Shown here: positions 51,640 through 59,940 of the stretch, piece by piece | Position numbering within the stretch: position 1 is the first letter of the stretch | Layout of the letters: each line of letters starts with the position of its first letter | Assembly: GCF_001264245.1 (NCBI RefSeq) | Contig: NZ_CP011339.1 | Span: 5,208,001 to 5,272,000, forward strand | Length of the DNA stretch: 64,000 nucleotides | Source of the DNA: Microcystis panniformis FACHB-1757 | Lineage (GTDB): Bacteria; Cyanobacteriota; Cyanobacteriia; Cyanobacteriales; Microcystaceae | Direction of reading: 5' to 3' | Notes under the pieces: model-generated | Database searches by the model: none | What the model was told of the DNA's origin: nothing | What the model saw: the letters and a program-made list of their open reading frames with translations, nothing else | Program-made: the position numbers and the translations under genes

Positions 51640-51744
51640 GTAGCTGGTTATAATTAAATTAAAAATGGATTTTAGCTTCGATCCCCCCTTAGTCCCCCCT
51701 TAATAAGGGGGGTGTCTGACAACTTTTAACACCTACCTACTTAA
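51636..51744. mobile_element. TTAAGTAG-family palindromic repeat (copy 5)
   Basis: TTAAGTAGCTGGTTATAATT to ACACCTACCTACTTAA, with CCCCCCTTAATAAGGGGGG in the middle. Its two ends provide the TAA stop of the ABC ATPase and the TAG stop of the amidase. Confidence 0.92.
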
Positions 51745-53134
51745 AATTAGCAGTCAAACCGAAAGGATTAGCTGCCTCTAATTGTGCCGATAAACCTAAC
51801 AAAGTGATTTCATCAGCAGGTTTACCTACTAACTGAATTGCCACGGGTAAACCCTGACTATCAACCCCTGTGGGTAAAGCAATCGCGGGTAAACCACTCG
51901 CATTAGCAATCGGAGAAGGAGCAATCCAACGAATTATATTATTAATCGCTTCTTCTGGTGGTAAATTTTCCCACTCACCAATTCCGGGGGGTTGATGTAG
52001 GAAAATGGGCAAAAGTAAGACATCAAAATTATCAAACATCGCCACAATTTGCCGCGAAATAATGTGCATCTGCTGCACTGCTTGCAGGTACTCCCCCGCG
52101 CTGCCAGAATTCTCTAATAACCATTGATTAAGGGGACTTAATAACTGCTTGGGAATTGCCGCCGCTGCCGTCCCCGCTTGCCAAATACGGCGAAAAGGAG
52201 CGATTAAAGCCTGTAAATCCGGAGAATACTCGGTTAAATGATGCCCCATGTCCTCTAAAATTTTAGCCGTCTCGATCACAGCATTTTTATAAACGGAAGC
52301 CGCTTCACCGAAGGGAGATATGGAAGTAGAAAAAGCGATTCTTAGGGGTTTTACGCCTCTCTGAGTGGCTTCTAGGAAAGAAAAGGGCGGATCGGGTAGC
52401 CAGTAGGGATCGCCCGTCGTATAGCCCGAAATCACGGTAAGCAGCGCCGCCCCATCTGCCACCGTCTTAGAAAGAGTGCCGTTAGTGGCGATACCGCTTT
52501 GAAATTCCCCCACCGGGGCATAGGAAACGCGCCCACGACTGGGTTTTATCCCCACCAAACCGCAACAACCCGCCGGAGTACGAATGGAACCACCACCGTC
52601 GGAACCCTGGGCAATCGGGCAGAAACCCGCCGCTACCGCCGCCGCCGCGCCGCCACTGGAACCTCCTGCGGTATAATCGCGGTTGAAGGGGTTACGAGTC
52701 GGCAAAAAACCCGGATTTTCGGTGTAGGGAAAGGAACCTAACTGGGAAGTGGCAGTTTTGCCCAGAAGGATAAAACCCGCCATTTTCATTCTGGTGACGA
52801 TTCCTTCGTCGTATTGGGCGATATTTCCCTGTAAGGCGGCGACTCCGTAACTAACTGGCATTCCAGCGACGGCATTTAAGTCTTTAATGGCGGTGGGAAC
52901 TCCAAAAAAAGGCGGTAATTCGGCAGTATCGGTGATTTGACTTAATTGTTCCGTTTGGGCGCCCGCGGTTGCTAGGGAGCTTTCCCCGGCGACATGGACA
53001 AAACCACCAATTTGACTGTCAAATTTTTCAATTCTGTCGAGGTATAAATGGGTTAATTCTAGGGGGGAGATTTGTTTAGTGCGAATCAGTTGGGCTAATT
53101 CTAGGGCAGATTTTTGCAATAATTCATCACTCAT
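51737..53134 (-). CDS. Amidase (amidase signature family)
   Basis: 465 residues. The catalytic Ser-cisSer-Lys triad is visible: Lys in TAIKDLNAVAG, Ser in GGSSGGAAAAV and the downstream SDGGGSIRTPA segment. It hydrolyses amides; the substrate is unknown. GatA is unlikely because gatB/gatC are absent nearby and the C-terminal region differs. The last two codons before the stop lie in the TTAAGTAG repeat, so the C-terminus may be shortened. Confidence 0.88.
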   Translation of the reverse strand: MSDELLQKSALELAQLIRTKQISPLELTHLYLDRIEKFDSQIGGFVHVAGESSLATAGAQTEQLSQITDTAELPPFFGVPTAIKDLNAVAGMPVSYGVAALQGNIAQYDEGIVTRMKMAGFILLGKTATSQLGSFPYTENPGFLPTRNPFNRDYTAGGSSGGAAAAVAAGFCPIAQGSDGGGSIRTPAGCCGLVGIKPSRGRVSYAPVGEFQSGIATNGTLSKTVADGAALLTVISGYTTGDPYWLPDPPFSFLEATQRGVKPLRIAFSTSISPFGEAASVYKNAVIETAKILEDMGHHLTEYSPDLQALIAPFRRIWQAGTAAAAIPKQLLSPLNQWLLENSGSAGEYLQAVQQMHIISRQIVAMFDNFDVLLLPIFLHQPPGIGEWENLPPEEAINNIIRWIAPSPIANASGLPAIALPTGVDSQGLPVAIQLVGKPADEITLLGLSAQLEAANPFGLTANFK

Positions 53135-53276
53135 GAGCGATCGAGGTAAAATAGGTAAGTGAAAATAATTATATTCGTTAGTGGGAAGATGGTTTTAAAG
53201 GAAAAAAGAAAAAGTTAAAAAAGACCATTACTGTAAAAATTTCCCTATCCCCTATCCCCCCTTGTCTTGGAAAATT

Positions 53277-53810
53277 ATGACCTCACAGTTAATTGAAATT
53301 CTCTCGGCTGACGAAATTCGTCGCACCATTACCCGTTTAGCTTCCGAAGTTATCGAAAAAAGTGGCGATTTAAATAATTTGATTTTGATCGGTATCTACA
53401 CGCGAGGAGTGCCTTTAGCTAATTTAATTGCTAGTCAAATTGAGAGCTTAGAAGGGGTAAAAGTTCCCGTGGGAGCGATCGATATTACCTTCTATCGCGA
53501 CGATCTTGATCGCATTAAAACCCGCACTCCTGCTAAAACCAAAATGCCCCTAGATGTCACGGGAAAAACCGTGATTTTAGTCGATGATGTTATCTATAAA
53601 GGTCGCACGATCCGCGCCGCTTTCAATGCTATTATTGAGTATGGCAGACCGCAAAAAATCCGCTTATTAGTCCTCGTTGATCGTGGTCATCGGGAATTAC
53701 CAATTCACCCGGATTTTACGGGCAAAAAACTACCCACCGCAGCCGAGGAACAGGTAAAGGTTTATCTACAAGAGATTGACGGCAAAGATGGGGTGGAATT
53801 AATCAAATAA
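53277..53810 (+). CDS. pyrR: PyrR bifunctional regulator/uracil phosphoribosyltransferase
   Basis: 177 residues from ATG 53277 (MTSQLIEILSADEIRR). The PRPP motif is VILVDDVIYKGRTIRAA; the RNA-contacting region includes YTRGVPLANLIA and DITFYRDDL. In Gram-positive bacteria PyrR binds pyr mRNA to attenuate transcription and has UPRTase activity. In cyanobacteria the enzymatic role is safer to assume, as no attenuator is seen here. Confidence 0.93.
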   Translation: MTSQLIEILSADEIRRTITRLASEVIEKSGDLNNLILIGIYTRGVPLANLIASQIESLEGVKVPVGAIDITFYRDDLDRIKTRTPAKTKMPLDVTGKTVILVDDVIYKGRTIRAAFNAIIEYGRPQKIRLLVLVDRGHRELPIHPDFTGKKLPTAAEEQVKVYLQEIDGKDGVELIK

Positions 53811-53826
53811 AGAGGAGTTAAGACTA

Positions 53827-54102
53827 TTAGCGAGGAAGGAGTTTGGTAACTAATCCCCAGAGGAAAATAAACAGGATTGCCCCGATAATAGCCACAAAAA
53901 TACCCGGTATGCTCAAGCTAGAACTCCCTAGGGCAAAACTGCCAGTTTGAAGCAAATTTAACAGGGTTCCCCCCACAAAAGCCCCGATAATTCCTAGCAA
54001 AGTCGTGGCAAAAATACCACCCCCCTGTCGCCCAGGATAAATAGCTTTTGCGATCGCACCAGCAATAAAGCCCAAAATTATCCAAGAAATGACATTAATC
54101 AT
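53827..54102 (-). CDS. GlsB/YeaQ/YmgE family stress membrane protein
   Basis: 91 residues in three hydrophobic helices rich in Gly and Ala (WIILGFIAGAIAKAIYPG; GGIFATTLLGIIGAFVGG; IFVAIIGAILFIFLWGLV). GAIAKAIYPGRQGGG is the family hallmark. Often called transglycosylase-associated protein although no enzyme activity is shown. It pairs with the adjacent CsbD gene, which suggests one stress operon. Confidence 0.9.
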   Translation of the reverse strand: MINVISWIILGFIAGAIAKAIYPGRQGGGIFATTLLGIIGAFVGGTLLNLLQTGSFALGSSSLSIPGIFVAIIGAILFIFLWGLVTKLLPR

Positions 54103-54116
54103 GATTTTAATCCCGT

Positions 54117-54353
54117 TCAGTTAATTTTGTCTTTGATGTTTTCGATTGCGTCCTGGGCAGCGTTTTTCATGTCCTCCAACAAATTTTCTGCCTTATCTTT
54201 GACATCAGCTGCCACGTTCATTGCCGCTGCTTGTACCTGCTTTAATTCTCCTTCTGCTTTCATTTTCTCGTCGCCAGTTAATTCTCCAGCAGCCGATTGT
54301 ACTTTCCCCTCGACATTTTTGGCAGCCGCTTTCATTTTGTCTTCGATGCTCAT
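54117..54353 (-). CDS. CsbD-family stress protein
   Basis: 78 residues from MSIEDKMKAAAKNVEGKVQS. Ala/Lys/Glu-rich with GELTGDEKMKAEGELKQ, the CsbD core, and a helical tail. Family members are general-stress proteins with no known activity. The in-frame start at 54401 is less likely. TAACACAAAT-type AT-rich DNA upstream may hold its promoter. Fourteen bases separate it from the GlsB-like gene. Confidence 0.9.
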   Translation of the reverse strand: MSIEDKMKAAAKNVEGKVQSAAGELTGDEKMKAEGELKQVQAAAMNVAADVKDKAENLLEDMKNAAQDAIENIKDKIN

Positions 54354-54624
54354 AAATTTTTCCTCGGTCAAGAAATTGTTCTTGTTATTTTTATAACACA
54401 AATGCGGTAATTACTGCCCTTTAAAAACTTAAATAAATCTTAAGTTTTTGGAAATAATTATTATTGGTTTCGCCATTGAGAGCGATCTATAATCTGGCAA
54501 GGCTTGCGCTTATTGTTAATTTTTTTGTCGTTTAAAAAACTTAACAAATTTAACCATCGAATCACCAGAGTCTGCTGAAGCTTTTACCCTCTATATATTT
54601 GCTAAATAAAAAAATCATCTATTT

Positions 54625-55407
54625 TTAGGGCAAGGTAAAAGCAGCAATTACGGGATAATGATCGGAAGGAATCAGATTCAACCAACGGGAAGGATCGACT
54701 TTTGCCCAATCTAACTGCAAACGGCTATCATAATAAATGGTATCGATGGCTAAATAAGGGGTATCGGTATAATTATTAAAGCTCATTTGTTCGGCTAATT
54801 CCAAATCGGCTAAAGCATCCTTTAATCTAATTTCTGACTGGAGAGGTTGAGTTAAAATCTGACGGGGTAATCGTTGAGAATTAACATTAAAATCACCCGT
54901 TAAAAATAGGTAATCTTTTGTTAAATCTAGTTGACAAAAATGCTCCTGTATGCACTTAGCACCTAAGTCCTTAGCTTTGTCGCTATAGTAATCGAGATGG
55001 GTATTATAAAACTGCAAAGTTTGCCCCTCAAGAGTGCGAAATTTAGCCCCCGTTACCATGCGGGGATAAGGATTACCCCAAGCTTCAGTGATACTGCCAA
55101 CAATATCGGGAGTTTCTGATAGCCAAAATTCGTATATTTCTAAACATTTTAACCGACTTGGTTGATATAAAATCGCACAATGTTCATCTAATCCTGTCCC
55201 TCTGCGATCGCTGCCTAAACTTTGGTATTTTGGCAATAAACGGTGTAGATCCAATAGTTGATTAGCGCGAGCTTCCTGAGTACCAATTATATCGGGAGAA
55301 TAGTGAGCAATTAGAGCCGCTACTGCTTCCCTTCTTACTCGCCAATTACGCTCATCAGGATCGGGTTTATCGTAGCGAATATTAAAGGACATTGCTGTTA
55401 GTTTCAT
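54625..55407 (-). CDS. Endonuclease/exonuclease/phosphatase family hydrolase
   Basis: 260 residues. EEP-fold motifs: MSFNIRYDKPD, GTQEA with the metal-binding Glu, FYNTHLDYYSD, LTGDFNVNS and the C-terminal SDHYPVIAAF. No signal peptide is evident. Substrates of this group include DNA, RNA and phosphoesters; none can be assigned. It starts 28 bases from an octamer repeat that occupies the upstream region. Confidence 0.88.
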   Translation of the reverse strand: MKLTAMSFNIRYDKPDPDERNWRVRREAVAALIAHYSPDIIGTQEARANQLLDLHRLLPKYQSLGSDRRGTGLDEHCAILYQPSRLKCLEIYEFWLSETPDIVGSITEAWGNPYPRMVTGAKFRTLEGQTLQFYNTHLDYYSDKAKDLGAKCIQEHFCQLDLTKDYLFLTGDFNVNSQRLPRQILTQPLQSEIRLKDALADLELAEQMSFNNYTDTPYLAIDTIYYDSRLQLDWAKVDPSRWLNLIPSDHYPVIAAFTLP

Positions 55408-55435
55408 AGGAAAATGGAGAATGAGGAAGGGAATC

Positions 55436-55585
55436 GGGAGTGGGAAGTGGGGAAGTGGGGAAGTGGGGAAGTGGGGAAGTGGGGAAGTGGGGAAGTGGGG
55501 AAGTGGGGAAGCTGTCTCATCACCCTATCACCCCAAAACCCTCCGCAACGCGCACGCAGTGACCACCCTATCTCCTGACTCCTAA
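55436..55585. repeat. Composite octamer repeat
   Basis: About nine GGGGAAGT units (55440-55510), then a C-rich part with CCCTATCACCCC. The 22-base motif beginning CGCAACGCGCACG is at 55544-55565. The central hairpin of the other copies is missing. Confidence 0.85.
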
Positions 55586-55595
55586 TAATTAATTA

Positions 55596-57212
55596 TCAGG
55601 ATTTTTTGGCAATTGTCCAGAAGGGAAAAGTTTGACTGGGATTGATGATAACCCCCGTGATGCCATGGCGAGCAAAAGCGTATTCCTTGGTTTGCCAAAG
55701 GGGAATATAGGGAACTTCATCGGCGAGAATTTCTTGAATTTTGCCAAAAATCTGCTTTCTTTTGGCTGGGTTACTTTCCCGACGGGATTGTGCGATTAAT
55801 TGATTCATTTCTTGACTGTAAAAAAATGAGCCTTGACTTTGCGATCCTCCTTCTTCACAACCAGTTTTTGGGGAACCTTTAGCACAATCTAAAAAGGGAT
55901 AAATATAGTTATCTGCATCCAAAAAATCGGGATACCAATTAGATAGAGCAGTGGTATAAAGTCCCCGGCTAATATTACGGAAAAAGGCCGCTCCTAGGAT
56001 ACTATTGGGTTCAAATTGAATCATATTATCTAAATCCCGTTTTGCTAGAGCTTTCATCACTGCTGCCACGCTGCTGGAAGTAATCGATCCCGAGGAGTGC
56101 CAAACTTCTACAATTGCGGGTTTTTCTGGACTATAACCAGCAGTTTTTAGTAATTGTTTTGCTTGCTCTATATTATGGTTGCCATAGCGCTCTTTAAACA
56201 CCGGTTGTGACTCGGAAAAAGTAGTAGGAATGAGACTAAAAAGAGGGATGCCTTGACCTTGTAAAATGCGATCATTAAGTAAATCTCGATCGACTAGAGA
56301 AGCAATTGCTTGTCGCACTAAAATATTATGGGTGGGTTCACTTTTGAGATTGACGCTCATAAAGTTAATTGCTGCCCCAGAAGATTCGATCGCTTGCGAT
56401 TTTCCCTGGGCTGCTTCTGTGCGTAATTTTCTCACTTGAGGAGGCAGTAAAGATTGATAGGCAATATCCACCGCTCCCGTCTGAAAACCGTTAAATAAAT
56501 TGGCAGGATTCGAGAGATAAATTTGCACATTAACTTCCTTATTTTTGGCTGGTTCTCCCCAATAGCGATCGAAGGCTTCTAAACTAAAAGAATCGCTGGT
56601 AACTGCTTTTAATCGATAATGTCCCGTGCCGATAAATTCTTCAGGTTTAAATTTACCCTCGCCAATTTGATAAAATTTGGGTGAAACTGCACAGGCTCCG
56701 GGGTAAGCTAAAAGAGCGGGAAAGGCGGCAAAAGGTCTGGTTAGTTTAATAGTAATTTCGTCTTCTTTGGTAGCAGTGATTTTATCAATTGTATCCCGGA
56801 GAAGAAAGGAAGGTTCACCACCATTTTTGATAAATCTTTCTAGGGAAAACTTCATCGCCTCTGCGTTAAAAACCGTGCCATCATGAAAAATAACTCCTCG
56901 ACGTACTGGGATAGTATAGGTCAAACCATCGGGGCTAATTTGCGGTAATTCCGTGGCCAGGAGAGGCTTTAAATTAGTGGTTCCTTCCGCGTAGGTGTAG
57001 AGAGTTTCACCGAGATTATAAATAATAAAAAGTCCTGCTAACTCATAACTATCGGCCGGATCGATCGAGCGTGGTTTTAGGGTTGTCCCGATCATCAGGA
57101 TATCCCTATCCCCCTGGGGTAAATTGGAATTAGTGGACTGACAGCCCACAGTCAGAAGAAGACAGAGGCAAAATAAACTTAAATAGCGATAAAGTTGGTG
57201 TAAAGGTTTCAT
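55596..57212 (-). CDS. ABC transporter substrate-binding lipoprotein (family 5)
   Basis: 538 residues. Lipoprotein signal YLSLFCLCLLLTVGC with lipobox TVGC. Family 5 features: GTTLKPRSIDPADSYELAGL, RRGVIFHDGTVFNAEAMKFS, GTGHYRL and AKQLLKTAGY. Binds peptides, nickel or related small solutes outside the cytoplasmic membrane. The frameshifted ATPase at 49766 is of the matching importer class but is 4 kb away; permeases are not in the window. Confidence 0.9.
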   Translation of the reverse strand: MKPLHQLYRYLSLFCLCLLLTVGCQSTNSNLPQGDRDILMIGTTLKPRSIDPADSYELAGLFIIYNLGETLYTYAEGTTNLKPLLATELPQISPDGLTYTIPVRRGVIFHDGTVFNAEAMKFSLERFIKNGGEPSFLLRDTIDKITATKEDEITIKLTRPFAAFPALLAYPGACAVSPKFYQIGEGKFKPEEFIGTGHYRLKAVTSDSFSLEAFDRYWGEPAKNKEVNVQIYLSNPANLFNGFQTGAVDIAYQSLLPPQVRKLRTEAAQGKSQAIESSGAAINFMSVNLKSEPTHNILVRQAIASLVDRDLLNDRILQGQGIPLFSLIPTTFSESQPVFKERYGNHNIEQAKQLLKTAGYSPEKPAIVEVWHSSGSITSSSVAAVMKALAKRDLDNMIQFEPNSILGAAFFRNISRGLYTTALSNWYPDFLDADNYIYPFLDCAKGSPKTGCEEGGSQSQGSFFYSQEMNQLIAQSRRESNPAKRKQIFGKIQEILADEVPYIPLWQTKEYAFARHGITGVIINPSQTFPFWTIAKKS

Positions 57213-57311
57213 CGATAGCGATTAACGGCAGCTAGGTATCAATCAATCCTATCATTTTTGTGCATAATCTTTTCCCCTAGGTTCCCTTAAGGAACTAGGT
57301 TGATTGCCTAA

Positions 57312-57527
57312 TTGGTTGGGGAAAATTCTTCAATAACGGCACTGATTACCCAGACAATTAAACTAAATTTTCTGGTCGATGATGGCAAAAACTTGATCAA
57401 TTTGGACAAGAAGAAGACCCTGGGCAGCAAAGGGTTTAAATGGTTCAGAATAGCTGGAGCTATGGAGGCAGATAGCAACCGATTAGAAACTCATCTTCTT
57501 TTATCTATCAGCCATTTAAGTAAGTAG
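57312..57527 (+). CDS. Possible small hypothetical ORF
   Basis: 71 codons from a TTG; the later part (GFKWFRIAGAMEADSNRLET) reads like a folded domain, but there is no clear ribosome binding site. The last codons and the TAG stop come from the palindromic repeat at 57516. It may be the tail of a lost gene. Confidence 0.25.
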   Translation: MVGENSSITALITQTIKLNFLVDDGKNLINLDKKKTLGSKGFKWFRIAGAMEADSNRLETHLLLSISHLSK

Positions 57528-57656
57528 TTATAATTAAATTGAAGATAGATTTTGCCTCTGATCCCCCCTGCCCCCTTGATAAGGGGGGTGCCGATCCCCC
57601 CTTAGTCCCCCCTTGATAAGGGGGGTGTCTGATAACTTTTAACGACTACCTACTTA
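57516..57656. mobile_element. TTAAGTAG-family palindromic repeat, expanded (copy 6)
   Basis: TTAAGTAAGTAGTTATAATT to CGACTACCTACTTA. The palindromic core is duplicated: two CCCCTTGATAAGGGG blocks, separated by GTGCCGATCCCCCC. The right end gives the TAA stop of the pentapeptide gene. Confidence 0.88.
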
Positions 57657-58193
57657 GGTTAATCCTGTCCCTTCCAAACAAGCTCGCTCGAAAATTGCCC
57701 CCGTGGTTACTGCCGAGGCTAAACTAGCACAAAGAAGATTGGCATCAGTAAAATTTGTTCCCCGTAAAATCGCCCCGAAAAAAATTGCTTCCTCTAAATC
57801 GGTTGCCGACAGATCTGCTCCGGACAGATTAGCGCTAGTAAAATCCGCTTGGGTTAAAATCGCCCCGACAAAACTCACTCCCCGGCCATCGACACCGCGA
57901 AAATCCGCCCCGGACAAATCTAGATGATTAAAAACCGCCCCGGCTAAAAAAGCACCGGCCAAACTTGCCCCAGTCACGATTGCATCGAGGAGAATTGCCC
58001 CGCGTAAATCGGCATTACGAAAATCTGCTCCCCTTAAATTTGCCCCTGTCAGGTCAGCACCGCGTAAATTTGCCCGTAAATTCGCCCCGGCTAGGTCTGC
58101 ACCCGCTAAATCAGCCCCTGCCAAGTTCATGCCCCCTAAATCTTTTATCTCACCCCGACGAATTGCTAATAAATCAATACTGGGAAAAGTCAT
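57654..58193 (-). CDS. Pentapeptide-repeat protein
   Basis: 179 residues made almost wholly of A(D/N)LxG/x pentapeptides (NLAGADLAGADLAGANLRAN, then DLTGANLRGADFRNADLRGA). These fold into a right-handed beta-helix. No signal peptide or extra domain. Function unknown; the family is abundant in cyanobacteria. The stop codon is the TAA at the edge of the palindromic repeat. Confidence 0.9.
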   Translation of the reverse strand: MTFPSIDLLAIRRGEIKDLGGMNLAGADLAGADLAGANLRANLRGADLTGANLRGADFRNADLRGAILLDAIVTGASLAGAFLAGAVFNHLDLSGADFRGVDGRGVSFVGAILTQADFTSANLSGADLSATDLEEAIFFGAILRGTNFTDANLLCASLASAVTTGAIFERACLEGTGLT

Positions 58194-58262
58194 GTTCAGC
58201 CACGGTTAAATACTGTAAAAATATCTTAGAATATTCGTAAACCTTTGTTAAGAAAGCGCTCC

Positions 58263-58880
58263 ATGTCCCTAGAGCTATTATCCCTAGAAAATATTGAAGA
58301 AATCGCCCACCAATACGGATACTGGGCAGTATTTATCGGTATCACCCTCGAAAATACCGGGATTCCCATCCCAGGAGAAACCATCACCATTGTCGGCGGC
58401 TTCCTTGCCGGTAGCGGTGATTTGAACTATTGGTTAGTTTTAGTCAGCGCAATTACAGGAGCAGTTTTGGGTGATAATTTTGGCTATTGGCTCGGTCGCG
58501 CTGGAGGTTGGCCGTTTTTGTTAAAAGTTGGCAAATTCTTTCGGATTCCGCCTCAAAAACTAGAATTAGCCAAGGAACAATTTAGTAAAAATGCACCCCG
58601 GGCGGTCTTTTTCGGTCGCTTCGTGGCTTTGTTAAGAATCTTTGCAGGTCCCATGGCGGGAATTGCCCGAATGCCCTACGGTCGCTTTTTCCTCTGTAAT
58701 CTCGGTGGAGCAACGGTGTGGGCGACGATTATGGTGACATTATCCTTCTTTTTAGGCCGTTTGTTCCCCTTGCACCAGTTAGTTACTTCTATGGCTCGTT
58801 TTGGTATCTTGGCTTTAATTATCGTCCTGGCCTGGACAATTATTCACCCCATCCTTGAGTCACGGAAAAAGGTGGCTTAA
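58263..58880 (+). CDS. DedA/SNARE-associated membrane protein
   Basis: 205 residues from ATG 58263 (MSLELLSLENIEEIA). Reentrant and transmembrane segments with FIGITLENTGIPIPGETITI, the conserved E-x-x-x-P-x-P-x-E motif, and FGRFVALLRIFAGPMAGIAR with the conserved Arg-Pro-like helix. DedA proteins help move undecaprenyl phosphate or lipids across the membrane. ATG 58263 is preferred over the upstream TTG at 58245. Confidence 0.9.
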   Translation: MSLELLSLENIEEIAHQYGYWAVFIGITLENTGIPIPGETITIVGGFLAGSGDLNYWLVLVSAITGAVLGDNFGYWLGRAGGWPFLLKVGKFFRIPPQKLELAKEQFSKNAPRAVFFGRFVALLRIFAGPMAGIARMPYGRFFLCNLGGATVWATIMVTLSFFLGRLFPLHQLVTSMARFGILALIIVLAWTIIHPILESRKKVA

Positions 58881-58890
58881 GTCCGTCATT

Positions 58891-58950
58891 TCAGTTATCA
58901 GTTATCAGTTATCAGTTATCAGTTATCAGTTATCAGTTATCAGTTATCAG
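58891..58950. repeat. TCAGTTA heptamer array
   Basis: About 8.5 perfect copies of the 7-bp unit, ten bases after the dedA stop. The rest of the gap to 59109 holds no gene or clear signal. Confidence 0.92.
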
Positions 58951-59108
58951 CTTTTGAAGGCAAGAGGCAAAAGACAGAATCTGACAATTCTCCTACCTAA
59001 AAAGAAGGTTAGAAACTAGGCACATCAAAGCTTTTAGCTATCCCCTGGAAAGAAGGGGGCTTGTTACCTCATTCTTGACGGGGAGCCATTCATGGTGTTA
59101 ATATAATT

Positions 59109-59912
59109 TTGTCCCAGATCGCAACTATACATACATCAACGGTGATTGCCCAAAAAATTACTTTTTCTAATGGATTGGAATGTTACTACAGTAGTAGCAA
59201 AGAGGAAACAGAATACATTTTTTCGGAAATATTTACTGAAAGGCAATATGAAGGGCATGATATCGTCATCAAAGAAGGCGATGTGATCTTTGATGTTGGA
59301 GCTAATATCGGTCTATTCTCTATTTTTGTCAAGGGAGTTGAACCAACAGCAAAAGTTTTCGCCTTTGAGCCAATCAAGCCAACTTTTGAGGTTTTGCAAA
59401 AAAATATTCATTTGCATTCTTTAGAGGATGTTGTTTTATTTAACTGTGGATTAAGTTCAGAGAATAACCCAGCAAAAATCTTTACTTTTTATCCCAATAT
59501 GTCTGCTAATTCAACCACAAAGCCAGAGGATACCTTGGCTGAATTAGAAGATATTCAAGTCGATCAGAATTCCCAAAAAATAGAAAATTTGTTTGAAGAG
59601 TTTTTCCAAGAAAAAGAACAAGTAGCCTGTGAAGTAAGAACTCTATCTTCCGTAATTAATGAACTCGGTATTGACTCCATTGACTTACTGAAAATTGACG
59701 TGGAAGGAGAAGAATACGAAGTATTTCAAGGCATCGAAGCTAAAGACTGGCCGAAAATCAAGCAAATAGTGGCTGAAATTCACGATCAAAAGGGACGCTT
59801 AAAGCAAATAAGCCAAATGCTGGCAGACAATGGCTTCAAAATTCAACTAGAAAAAAGAGAATTACTACCTTTGACATTCGTGGATATTTTCCATTTATAC
59901 GCTGTGCGTTAG
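59109..59912 (+). CDS. FkbM-family methyltransferase
   Basis: 267 residues, TTG start (MSQIATIHTST). SAM motif VIFDVGANIGLFSIFVKG; AFEPIKPTFEVLQKNI; and DLLKIDVEGEEYEVFQGI are diagnostic of FkbM O-methyltransferases. These often methylate sugars or natural products. Convergent with the glycosyltransferase at 59941, which may be coincidental. No ATG fits the conserved start, since the ATG at 59092 is followed by a stop codon. Confidence 0.85.
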   Translation: MSQIATIHTSTVIAQKITFSNGLECYYSSSKEETEYIFSEIFTERQYEGHDIVIKEGDVIFDVGANIGLFSIFVKGVEPTAKVFAFEPIKPTFEVLQKNIHLHSLEDVVLFNCGLSSENNPAKIFTFYPNMSANSTTKPEDTLAELEDIQVDQNSQKIENLFEEFFQEKEQVACEVRTLSSVINELGIDSIDLLKIDVEGEEYEVFQGIEAKDWPKIKQIVAEIHDQKGRLKQISQMLADNGFKIQLEKRELLPLTFVDIFHLYAVR

Positions 59913-59940
59913 TGGTTGAACTTTTATCCTCAAAGTTAAT

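Noticed and set aside
52499..52741. 80-codon frame antisense to the amidase
   Set aside because: It is the complement of the Gly/Ser/Ala-rich amidase signature; composition explains the lack of stops.
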